Shown here: in pieces, positions 34,928-42,517 of the stretch
Position numbering within the stretch: position 1 is the stretch's first letter
Layout of the letters: every line of letters starts with the position of its first letter
Origin: Paracoccaceae bacterium
Lineage (GTDB): Bacteria; Pseudomonadota; Alphaproteobacteria; Rhodobacterales; Rhodobacteraceae
NCBI GenBank assembly: GCA_028284705.1
Contig: JANQRE010000008.1
Location: forward strand, 1 to 64,000
Direction of reading: 5' to 3'
DNA length: 64,000 bases
The notes under the pieces: generated by a model
What the model was told of the DNA's origin: nothing
Databases searched by the model: none
Seen by the model: the letters and a program-made list of their open reading frames with translations, nothing else
Translations under genes and position numbers: made by a program

Positions 34928-35539
34928 ATGACCCAACAGACGATCACCACGTTCCGACTTCCGGCTTCGAAAGGCAAAACGGTTGCTAGGCTGTCCCCCA
35001 CCGGTCTGACGGTTGGCACCGCGTTGATGACGATGGATGGCGAGCGCTATGTGGAGGACCTCAAGCCCGGCGATCGCGTGTTGACGAAGGATTACGGCGC
35101 GCAGAAAGTGAAATGCATCGCCTTTCGCGACGTCGACTTGACCGTTTCGCCGGAGCGCGCGCCGGTTCTGGTTCATGCCAACGCGTTTGGCGCTCAGCTG
35201 CCGTCACGCCCTGTCTTTCTTGCTCCCGATCAACGCATTGCCCTGCGCCACCGTATGTTTGACCAGTTCTTTGGCGCGCGCGAAGTATTGGTCTCCGCCC
35301 GCGATCTGATTGGTCGCGATGCGGTTACGCCGGTCGAAGGTCTCACGTCGATCACCTATGTCTCGCTGGTTTTTGCGCGCCACCAGCTGCTTTATTGCGG
35401 AAACCTTGCCGTCGATCTTGGGCCTTTTGCCGGTGTCAGCACACGCCCGAGCCTGTCGGCATCAGATGCACGCATCGCTTTGGGCGTGATGTCCGAGGGC
35501 CCGCAAACCCGCGAAAGCCGCCGATCCGCCCTGCATTGA
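34928..35539 (+). CDS. Hint-domain protein
   Basis: A 203-residue protein with a Hedgehog/intein (Hint_2) domain. It starts near VGTALMTMDGERYVEDLKPG, followed by DRVLTKDYGAQKVKCIAFRD and continuing to RHQLLYCGNLAVDLGPF. Free-standing Hint_2 proteins are common in Rhodobacteraceae and usually attach to large secreted proteins; here there is no obvious partner domain, and the usual splice-junction Cys is replaced (TVGTAL). Function unknown, not an active intein as far as can be seen. Confidence 0.82.
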   Translation: MTQQTITTFRLPASKGKTVARLSPTGLTVGTALMTMDGERYVEDLKPGDRVLTKDYGAQKVKCIAFRDVDLTVSPERAPVLVHANAFGAQLPSRPVFLAPDQRIALRHRMFDQFFGAREVLVSARDLIGRDAVTPVEGLTSITYVSLVFARHQLLYCGNLAVDLGPFAGVSTRPSLSASDARIALGVMSEGPQTRESRRSALH

Positions 35540-35601
35540 TCTGTTTCAAATCCACGATTCGTCCTATATGAGGCCCATTCACCCGATGGAGCGCTCAAGC
35601 C

Positions 35602-36792
35602 ATGGCAAATGATGCCACAGCCCCGATCACGCAGGACCTTGTCACCATTCCGCGTAAATTGCCGGAAGGCGATAAGACCAATCTTGTCGGTCTGACGCGC
35701 GATCAGTTGCGTGAGGCGCTGTTGGCGATTGGCACACCCGAGAAACAGGTCAAAATGCGCGTGGGTCAGATCTGGCAGTGGATCTATCAGAAAGGTGTCC
35801 GCACCTTTGCCGACATGACCAATCTCGCCAAGGATTATCGTGCGACCCTGGAGCAGCATTTCGTGATCGAGCTGCCCGAGGTCGTAAGCCGTCAGGTCAG
35901 CGACGATGGCACACGCAAATATCTGGTACGCATTGCGGGCGGCCATGAGGTCGAGACGGTTTACATCCCAGAAGAAGACCGCGGCACGCTATGCATCTCG
36001 AGCCAGGTCGGGTGCACGCTCACCTGTTCTTTCTGTCACACCGGCACGCAGAAACTCGTGCGCAATCTCACCGCAGGAGAGATCATTGGTCAGGTGATGC
36101 TGGCCCGGGATGACCTAGGTGAATGGCCGAGACCGGGCCGCCACCCGAAGGACGAAACCCGGCTTCTCAGCAATATCGTCCTGATGGGCATGGGCGAGCC
36201 ACTCTATAATTTCGAGAATGTCCGCGACGCGATGAAGATCGCGATGGACCCGGAAGGCATCAGCCTGTCGCGCCGTCGCATCACATTGTCCACCTCGGGT
36301 GTCGTGCCCGAAATCGCCCGCACAGCGGAGGAGATCGGCTGCCTTCTGGCAATCTCCTTCCACGCCACAACGGACGAAATTCGCGACAAGCTTGTGCCAA
36401 TTAACAAACGTTGGAACATCGCAACCCTGCTGGATGCCTTGCGCGACTACCCAAGGCTGTCAAACAGCGAACGCATCACTTTCGAATATGTCATGCTGAA
36501 AGGTGTGAATGACAGCGATGAAGCCGCGCGGCGGTTGGTGCAACTGATCCGGGGCATTCCGGCCAAGATCAATCTGATCCCGTTCAATGAATGGCCCGGT
36601 GCGCCTTATGAGCGCTCCGATTGGAAACGCATCCGCAGCTTTGCCGATATCATCTACAAGGCGGGCTACGCGTCACCCATTCGTACGCCACGCGGCGAAG
36701 ACATCATGGCCGCCTGCGGTCAGTTGAAGTCAGCGACAGAACGCGCTCGGAAGTCCCGAGCCCAGATCGCCGCCGAAGCAGGTCTCGACTAA
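35602..36792 (+). CDS. rlmN: 23S rRNA (adenine2503-C2)-methyltransferase
   Basis: Radical-SAM methyltransferase that modifies A2503 of 23S rRNA and A37 of some tRNAs. The 396-residue protein carries the CxxxCxxC cluster motif at Cys138, Cys142 and Cys145 ([12 protein letters not shown]), [13 protein letters not shown], and the C-terminal catalytic Cys region [10 protein letters not shown]. The first 25 residues are an extra tail common in this group. Appears monocistronic. Confidence 0.96.
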   Translation: MANDATAPITQDLVTIPRKLPEGDKTNLVGLTRDQLREALLAIGTPEKQVKMRVGQIWQWIYQKGVRTFADMTNLAKDYRATLEQHFVIELPEVVSRQVSDDGTRKYLVRIAGGHEVETVYIPEEDRGTLCISSQVGCTLTCSFCHTGTQKLVRNLTAGEIIGQVMLARDDLGEWPRPGRHPKDETRLLSNIVLMGMGEPLYNFENVRDAMKIAMDPEGISLSRRRITLSTSGVVPEIARTAEEIGCLLAISFHATTDEIRDKLVPINKRWNIATLLDALRDYPRLSNSERITFEYVMLKGVNDSDEAARRLVQLIRGIPAKINLIPFNEWPGAPYERSDWKRIRSFADIIYKAGYASPIRTPRGEDIMAACGQLKSATERARKSRAQIAAEAGLD

Positions 36793-36810
36793 ATCCCACC
36801 ACTCCACAAA

Positions 36811-36846
36811 GAAAAAGGACGGCGGAGAAGCTCCACCGTCCCTTAA
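36811..36846 (-). terminator. Rho-independent terminator of the small exported-protein gene
   Basis: An 11-bp stem (GGACGGCGGAG / CTCCACCGTCC, one mismatch) with a 3-base loop at 36817-36841. On the minus strand it is followed by TTTTTC, 20 bases after the small gene's stop at 36866. It also lies 24 bases after rlmN on the plus strand and may act both ways. Confidence 0.85.
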
Positions 36847-36865
36847 GTTCTGCTTGTCCGTGGAC

Positions 36866-37045
36866 TTAGCTGGAAGCAGCGGCTGCAGCCAGAACCAGGA
36901 ACAGGATCGGGATCAGAATGCCGCCAGCCGAAGAAGAGGTTTCTTCAACGATGACCGGCTCTTCGATGATCGGGTCCGACAGACTGCCAGCGAAAACAGA
37001 AGTGGCAGCCAGGGAGAAGGCAGCAGCAAGTGCGAGTTTTTTCAT
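36866..37045 (-). CDS. Small exported protein with C-terminal membrane helix
   Basis: A 59-residue protein. The signal peptide MKKLALAAAFSLAATSVFAG is followed by an acidic stretch SDPIIEEPVIVEET, a Ser-rich hinge and a hydrophobic tail GGILIPILFLVLAAAAASS. A near-perfect ribosome site (GGAGG) lies 9 bases upstream and a terminator follows, so the gene is real despite its size. Related small proteins occur across roseobacters, to my recollection without a known function. The likely product is a periplasmic acidic peptide anchored by its C-terminus. Confidence 0.82.
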   Translation of the reverse strand: MKKLALAAAFSLAATSVFAGSLSDPIIEEPVIVEETSSSAGGILIPILFLVLAAAAASS

Positions 37046-37198
37046 CTTTAATATCCTCCAAGATACGCCCGCTGATCTGGATCATCCAAATCTCATGCAG
37101 GCACCCAAGATCGTACCTCGTGGGTTCCACTAACCAGCTTCATTCGAGAAGTACAATGGCGCTGGCTTTTGCCTTGGGCGTAACCGCGCCGATTGTCG

Positions 37199-37792
37199 TC
37201 AAATAAGCAACACTTGTGTGCCAATTCTGGTTTTGGCGAACACCTCGGCGATGTGCTCATTGTAGAGCCCGATGCATCCGTTTGACGAACGACGCCCGAT
37301 CTTGCGCGTGTCATGCGTGCCGTGAATGCGGTAATATTTCCACGATAGATAAAGCGCGTGGGTGCCCAAAGGGTTGTCCGGACCCGGACCGACAAAATCG
37401 GGCCATTCGGGGTTGCGCTTCTTCATCGCCGGGGTCGGTGCCCAGGACGGGCCGGTGACCTTGCGAACGACGCTGGTCCGACCGCGCCGGGTCAGGTCCT
37501 CGGATTGCGGAACGCTTGAAGGATAAAGGGCGTAAGAGCCGTTCTCTTCCCACATATGCAGCGCGCGACTGCTGATGTCGACCAGGATCGCACCGTTGCG
37601 TAAGTTGCTGAAATACGGCTGCCATTCGAGCGACCGGAAGCTGGAGATGTTGCGGCGCACGACCTCCGACAGGTCACGCTCCACCTCCGTTGTATTGGCG
37701 TTTTGTGCAATCGCTGGAGCGGCAAGGCCGGTTGCGGCAGCGCTCAACAGAAATCCACGGCGGCTTAGGGTCACTTTCGACTTGTTGCTCAT
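37199..37792 (-). CDS. L,D-transpeptidase with Tat signal
   Basis: A 197-residue YkuD-family protein. The twin-arginine signal (SRRGFLLSAAATGLAAPAIA) directs it to the periplasm. The catalytic region has His157 (IHGTHDTRKIGRRSSNGCIG) with nucleophile Cys173. These enzymes make 3-3 peptidoglycan cross-links or attach proteins to the wall. A second transpeptidase and a CAP lipoprotein are encoded nearby. Confidence 0.93.
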   Translation of the reverse strand: MSNKSKVTLSRRGFLLSAAATGLAAPAIAQNANTTEVERDLSEVVRRNISSFRSLEWQPYFSNLRNGAILVDISSRALHMWEENGSYALYPSSVPQSEDLTRRGRTSVVRKVTGPSWAPTPAMKKRNPEWPDFVGPGPDNPLGTHALYLSWKYYRIHGTHDTRKIGRRSSNGCIGLYNEHIAEVFAKTRIGTQVLLI

Positions 37793-37945
37793 GACTCACT
37801 CCTCAAATGCTGTGCGCAAAATATGGCGTTAATGCCGCAATCGCAAATCAAACATGGATGTGATCGGCCAAAACCTGCGGGAGCGTTTGAACCGCCCCAA
37901 AGTTCAGTTTAATGAGTCGCAGAAGAATTTTGGGGGCAATCTGCT

Positions 37946-38455
37946 ATGGCAAGACTGGTAGTTCTGTTGGTTTCGATGGTGTTCGCGCTCGCCGCGTGTG
38001 CGCCGCCCCCGCCAACCGTCGGTCCGGATGGTAAACCGCTACCACGCGTCTACCGAATCAAGGCTGGAGACACAGCGAAAATCCAGTTCCGCGCCCTCGA
38101 CACCGTGAACGCTTTGCGTCAGGCCGCCGGCCAACAGACGCTTGAGCTCGATTCGAAGCTCAACGCCGCGGCTGCCACCCATTCTCGGGATATGTCTGTG
38201 CAAAACCGTCCCTGGCATTTCGGCTCGGACGGATCTTCGCCGCTGGATCGGGTACAGCGGGTTGGATACTCCGGCATTTTGGTCGGCGAAAACATCTCCG
38301 AGACCTATGAAAACGAATCCGAGACCCTTGCCGCCTGGATGCAGGAACCCGCGACCCGGAATGTCATCCTGAACCCAAGAGCTCGAAAAATGGGGTTTTC
38401 CTGGTTCCAGGAGCCGAACGGAAAGATTTGGTGGACAATGGTCACCGGAAGCTAG
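37946..38455 (+). CDS. CAP/SCP-domain lipoprotein
   Basis: A 169-residue protein with a lipoprotein signal ending in the lipobox LAAC (Cys18) and a CAP domain (about 50-169; DTVNALRQAAG, DSKLNAAAATHSRDMS, VGENISETYENE, WWTMVTGS). CAP domains in bacteria are extracellular or periplasmic and their activity is mostly unknown. It is divergent from the Tat transpeptidase and ends 3 bases from the next, convergent transpeptidase gene. Confidence 0.88.
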   Translation: MARLVVLLVSMVFALAACAPPPPTVGPDGKPLPRVYRIKAGDTAKIQFRALDTVNALRQAAGQQTLELDSKLNAAAATHSRDMSVQNRPWHFGSDGSSPLDRVQRVGYSGILVGENISETYENESETLAAWMQEPATRNVILNPRARKMGFSWFQEPNGKIWWTMVTGS

Positions 38456-38458
38456 AGC

Positions 38459-38968
38459 TCACGGGAAGATATCGATCACCGTTCCGTTCTTCACCATCGC
38501 ATAAAGCTTGCGCATCTCGCGGTTTGGCAGCGCGATGCATCCTGCCGTCCAGTCGGGCCCGCGCGCCTTGAAGACATTGGGCTGGCCATGGATGAAGATA
38601 TCGCCGCCCGGGGATTTGCCGCGCGCCCTTGCATAGGCAATGTCGGCCGCATTCGGGTACGAAATTCCGAGCGACAGATAGAACGACGAGTTCGGATTGC
38701 GTCGATCAATAATGTAGCGCCCTTCCGGTGTCTTTCCGTCACCCTCGAACTGCTTGTGACCGGTCGGGCCGAACCCCAGATCGACCTCATAGGTTTTCAG
38801 AAGCCGTCGTTTGCTCCAGACCTTCAAAGTGCGGTCGGTCTTGAAGACTTCGAGCTTCGTTACTTCGGGACCGCGATACTTGATAAACTTGTTATGCGAG
38901 CAGGCGGACAAAAACATGCCCGTGCCCAGAAGCCCGCCAAGAGTGACTGACCTGCGCGATATTTTCAT
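38459..38968 (-). CDS. L,D-transpeptidase lipoprotein
   Basis: A 169-residue YkuD-family protein. The signal MKISRRSVTLGGLLGTGMFL leads to the lipobox LSAC with Cys23, so it is probably membrane-anchored. The catalytic region has IHGQPNVFKARGPDWTAGCI with the nucleophile in GCIAL, a variant of the canonical SHGC. ATG at 38968 is preferred to 38998 because it begins the signal peptide and has GTGGGA upstream. Confidence 0.88.
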   Translation of the reverse strand: MKISRRSVTLGGLLGTGMFLSACSHNKFIKYRGPEVTKLEVFKTDRTLKVWSKRRLLKTYEVDLGFGPTGHKQFEGDGKTPEGRYIIDRRNPNSSFYLSLGISYPNAADIAYARARGKSPGGDIFIHGQPNVFKARGPDWTAGCIALPNREMRKLYAMVKNGTVIDIFP

Positions 38969-39057
38969 GTACCCGTTCCCACTTTTTTGAACGGTCATAC
39001 TACAAAACAGATCACGGGTGAATCCTTTGGCGAATTCCGCGCTTCACAGAGTGGTGA

Positions 39058-39912
39058 TTAGGGTTCCGCCGCCAGCAGCGCCTGCAAACCGACGCGGTAA
39101 TTCGGGTATTTCAGAGTTACGCCGAGTTCTTCCTTGATCAGATCGTTTCGGACCCGTTTCGACTCCGCATAGAAGCTGCGGGCCATGGGTGTCATCTCCG
39201 CTTCTTCGAACGCGATTGCGGGCGGAATTTCGACGCCCAACAGTTCCGCGGCATAGGCGATCACGTCTTCTGGTGGCGCGGCTTCGTCGTCGCAAAGATT
39301 ATAAATCGCGCCCGGGCGTGGGCGTTTGATGGAGGCCAGCAGAACCTTAGCGATATCCTCGACATGGATTCGGCTGAACACCTGATTTTCTTTGATGATC
39401 CGGCGTGCGGTTCCGGCTCTTACCTTAGAGAATGGCCCGCGTCCCGGCCCGTAGATACCGGCGAGGCGGAAGATGTGAAGCGGCAGGTCATGCGCTTTTG
39501 CGAGTTTCTGCCAGGCGGTTTCCGCGGCAACGCGCCATTGTCCGCGTTGCGTCGACGGCGTCAGTGGCGTGCTCTCATCCACCCAACCGCCTGCGTGGTC
39601 CCCATAGACTCCAGTCGTCGAAAGGTATCCGATCCATTCTGGTGACGACTTTGCGATGTCGTCTGCCCAATCTGCAAGCACAGGGTCACCTGCCGCAGTC
39701 GGCCCGGCGGATATAAGGATGTGACTGGCTTCTGCGATTGTCTCCGACAGGTCATCCCCGGGCCAGATGCGTGTCTCAATTCCGGTTTCTTGCAGTAACA
39801 GAGCCTTTTCCGACGACCGCGTGGTGCCTATCACGCGCCAGTCTTGGCCAAGCAGATGATTGGTGAGTTCCTTGGCCGAATAACCGTGCCCGAAACTGAG
39901 AAGTGTTTTCAT
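39058..39912 (-). CDS. NAD-dependent epimerase/SDR-family protein (YeeZ-like)
   Basis: A 284-residue extended-SDR-like protein. The dinucleotide site is [32 protein letters not shown] carries the Tyr-type motif, and [14 protein letters not shown] follows. Substrate unknown. It is the last gene of a coupled run GST-queG-SDR; its ATG overlaps the queG stop by 4 bases. Confidence 0.85.
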   Translation of the reverse strand: MKTLLSFGHGYSAKELTNHLLGQDWRVIGTTRSSEKALLLQETGIETRIWPGDDLSETIAEASHILISAGPTAAGDPVLADWADDIAKSSPEWIGYLSTTGVYGDHAGGWVDESTPLTPSTQRGQWRVAAETAWQKLAKAHDLPLHIFRLAGIYGPGRGPFSKVRAGTARRIIKENQVFSRIHVEDIAKVLLASIKRPRPGAIYNLCDDEAAPPEDVIAYAAELLGVEIPPAIAFEEAEMTPMARSFYAESKRVRNDLIKEELGVTLKYPNYRVGLQALLAAEP

Positions 39913-40946
39913 GATGTGCCAGCCAAGCGTTCCAAGGCCCAATGCGCCGCGTCCTGCACGGTCTCATTCGGGTCACTCACATGTGCCTGTGCGCTCTCTA
40001 GCAGCGATTTTGTGCCGGAGTTCCCGATGGCATAGAGCACGTTCCTGATGAACCGGTCTCGGCCAATGCGTTTGATCGGCGAGCCGGAGAATTTTGCCCG
40101 AAAACCCGCGTCATCTAGCGTGGCCAATTTTGCCAAATCGGGCGCAGCCAGATCGTCGCGCGCCAAATACCGGATGTCCCGCGCCTTAGCGGCAAATTTG
40201 TTCCAGGGACAGACGGCGAGGCAGTCGTCACATCCATAAATGTGATTGCCCATCTTGGCCCGCAATTCGGGCGCGACGGGACCTTTGTGCTCGATGGTCA
40301 GATAGGAAATGCAGCGCCGCGCATCGAGTTCAAACGGAGCTGGAAAGGCATCTGTGGGGCAGATATCGAGGCAGGCTGTGCAGGTCCCGCATCGCTCGTT
40401 TTCCGCTGGATCAGGGTCTAAATCTAGCGTTGTGAAGATGGCGCCAAGAAAGAACCAATTGCCCAAGTCGCGGCTTAGCAGATTGGTGTGTTTGCCCTGC
40501 CATCCAATCCCCGCGGCTTGACCCAGAGGTTTCTCCATGACCGGAGCCGTATCGACGAATACTTTGATCTCGGTCCCGGGTTCCTGATCGATCAGCCAGC
40601 GCCCCAGACGTTTCAGCCGTTTCTTCACCAGATCGTGGTAGTCGCGGTTTTGGGCGTAGACGGAAATCGCGCCCTTCGTAGGTTCGCTCAAAATCTCCAT
40701 CGGGTCGTGCGCGGGCGTGTAAGGCTCTGCGAGCATGATCACCGACTTCGCCTCGAGCCAAAGCGCGGAGGGATCGGACCGCCACTGCGTTCGCTCTGCC
40801 ATCCAGCCCATCTGACCGTGATAGTTCGCGTCCAAGAACGCCTGCAACCGGCCCGGTGCATCGGGAATAGCGTCGGGTCTGCAAATTCCGATGGCGGCAA
40901 ACCCTTCTTTCAGGGCTTGATCTCGCAGACGGGTTTTGAGGCTCAA
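39909..40946 (-). CDS. queG: Epoxyqueuosine reductase
   Basis: Cobalamin- and iron-sulfur-dependent reduction of epoxyqueuosine to queuosine in tRNA, the last step of queuosine synthesis. The 345-residue protein has two 4Fe-4S motifs, [16 protein letters not shown] and [14 protein letters not shown], and a HEAT-like C-terminus. The TTG at 40946 is taken as start: it overlaps the GST stop (TTGA) and lies at the point where homology starts. The upstream open frame runs through GST and is not conserved. Confidence 0.94.
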   Translation of the reverse strand: MSLKTRLRDQALKEGFAAIGICRPDAIPDAPGRLQAFLDANYHGQMGWMAERTQWRSDPSALWLEAKSVIMLAEPYTPAHDPMEILSEPTKGAISVYAQNRDYHDLVKKRLKRLGRWLIDQEPGTEIKVFVDTAPVMEKPLGQAAGIGWQGKHTNLLSRDLGNWFFLGAIFTTLDLDPDPAENERCGTCTACLDICPTDAFPAPFELDARRCISYLTIEHKGPVAPELRAKMGNHIYGCDDCLAVCPWNKFAAKARDIRYLARDDLAAPDLAKLATLDDAGFRAKFSGSPIKRIGRDRFIRNVLYAIGNSGTKSLLESAQAHVSDPNETVQDAAHWALERLAGTS

Positions 40947-41608
40947 AAATCCAGATCCGCGTAATGCGGCGGTTGCGGGAAACCCGGCACCTGATCGGCA
41001 AGGATCGAGCGGAAAGCAGGCCGCGATTTGATCTTCGCATACCAGTCCTTGACGTTCTGCGACCGGTTCCAATCCACGTCGCGGATGTAATCGAGGCAAC
41101 TGAAATGCGCGGCAGCGGCGAAATCGGCCAAGGATAGACTATCTCCGGCCAGCCACCGACGCTGATCCAAGAGCCAGTTCATATAGTCGATGTGATATTT
41201 GATCTTCTGGGCACCGAGTTTCACATTGCGGCTTTCGGGATAGCCCTTCCCCATGATCTTCTTGTTCACCCGCTCATAAAGCAGCTTCGACGTCACCTCT
41301 TGGTGGAACTTGTCATCAAACCAGAACACCAGACGGCGCACCTCGGCACGATCTTCGGGTTTGGCGGGCATCAAGGGCGGTTCGGGGACTGTTTCCTCAA
41401 GATATTCGCTGATCGCCTGACTCTCGCTCAGAGTCTGCTGATCGATTTTCAGGATCGGCACCTTCCCCGCGGGATTGCGGCGCATGAACTCTGCGGATTG
41501 TTCCCAATAGCGCTCTTCGACCAGTTCCACTTCGATCTTCTTTTCCGCCAGAACGAGGCGAACTTTGCGGCAGAAGGGCGAAAGGGGCACGTGGTACAGG
41601 CGGTTCAT
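40943..41608 (-). CDS. Glutathione S-transferase
   Basis: A 221-residue GST with an N-terminal thioredoxin fold beginning [20 protein letters not shown], with a Cys in the catalytic loop, [18 protein letters not shown] for glutathione binding and an all-helical C-terminal domain (about 90-221; [18 protein letters not shown]). Substrate unknown. Coupled to queG. Confidence 0.92.
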   Translation of the reverse strand: MNRLYHVPLSPFCRKVRLVLAEKKIEVELVEERYWEQSAEFMRRNPAGKVPILKIDQQTLSESQAISEYLEETVPEPPLMPAKPEDRAEVRRLVFWFDDKFHQEVTSKLLYERVNKKIMGKGYPESRNVKLGAQKIKYHIDYMNWLLDQRRWLAGDSLSLADFAAAAHFSCLDYIRDVDWNRSQNVKDWYAKIKSRPAFRSILADQVPGFPQPPHYADLDF

Positions 41609-41663
41609 CTGGAAATCCGGCAACTGAGAGGTTTCTGTGTCATCGCAACTGCGCCGCCGATTA

Positions 41664-42413
41664 TCAAGATTCAAAACAGGCGGATCGCCCGTCTGCGCGG
41701 ATGGTGGCTGCTCCTGAAGCAATGGCGCGGGCGCGTTTTTGGACGAAGGCGGAGGGGCGTTTGGCGGAGCGACCTTTGGGGTTTGGCAAGATCGCGGCAA
41801 GGCGCGCGGCTTGTGTGGCGGAAAGATCGGCGGCATCGACGCCGAAATACCAAGGTGCCGCGGCGCCCACACCAAAGACGCCCTCATCGAACTCGGCGAC
41901 GTTCATATAGACCTCAAGAATGCGGCGCTTGGTCCAGATGGTTTCCACCACTGGTGTGATCGCCGCCTCCAGGGCTTTGCGTACCCAGGACCTGCCATGC
42001 CAGAGGAAGACATTTTTGACCGTTTGTTGCGAGATCGTAGAGGCACCGCGCCCCGCCCCATCCTCAAGCGCATCGCGGATCGCGGCCATGTCAAAGCCCC
42101 AGTGATTGCAGAAATTCGCATCCTCTGCAGCGACAATGGAACGGGCCATATGCGGTGAAACAGTGTCTATATCACGCCATTCGCGGCGGATGTCGCCGAC
42201 CCGCACGCCTTCGGACAGGATATAGGCCGTCGTGGGTGGGTTCACGACCGAATAGAGGCCGATCAAAAGGAACATCGCGACAATCGCCACAAGCACCAGC
42301 CTCAGGCCCCATCGGATAGCCATGAAGGGCACGATGCCGATCCACCAAAAGAACGATCTTTTGGGCTTTTTGCCTTTGCTTTTGGCGGGGGATTTCTTTT
42401 TCTGCTCTGCCAT
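41664..42413 (-). CDS. mtgA: Monofunctional peptidoglycan glycosyltransferase
   Basis: A 249-residue inner-membrane enzyme that polymerises lipid II into glycan strands. It has a Lys-rich cytoplasmic tail (1-20), one membrane helix (about 22-58) and a GT51 domain with catalytic Glu in VAAEDANFCNHWGFD, GASTISQQTVKNVFLW and RRILEVYMNVAEFDEGVFG. No transpeptidase domain. It is divergent from dnaE2. Confidence 0.95.
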   Translation of the reverse strand: MAEQKKKSPAKSKGKKPKRSFFWWIGIVPFMAIRWGLRLVLVAIVAMFLLIGLYSVVNPPTTAYILSEGVRVGDIRREWRDIDTVSPHMARSIVAAEDANFCNHWGFDMAAIRDALEDGAGRGASTISQQTVKNVFLWHGRSWVRKALEAAITPVVETIWTKRRILEVYMNVAEFDEGVFGVGAAAPWYFGVDAADLSATQAARLAAILPNPKGRSAKRPSAFVQKRARAIASGAATIRADGRSACFES

Positions 42414-42492
42414 TTCGGTTGTTCTAACCCGTCATAACGGCAGCGCCTAGATACTTGACAGAATCGGCTGAGTGCGGTGTCTGGAAAGACAA

Positions 42493-42507
42493 GAACAAAA
42501 ATAGAAC
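42493..42507 (+). promoter_or_regulatory. LexA (SOS) box of dnaE2
   Basis: A perfect GAAC-N7-GAAC direct repeat (GAAC at 42493 and 42504), the LexA recognition pattern of alphaproteobacteria. It lies 10 bases before the dnaE2 ATG and downstream of a consensus TTGACA at 42455-42460, so LexA would block early transcription. DNA damage should induce dnaE2. Confidence 0.88.
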
Positions 42508-42517
42508 ATTTTTGTCT

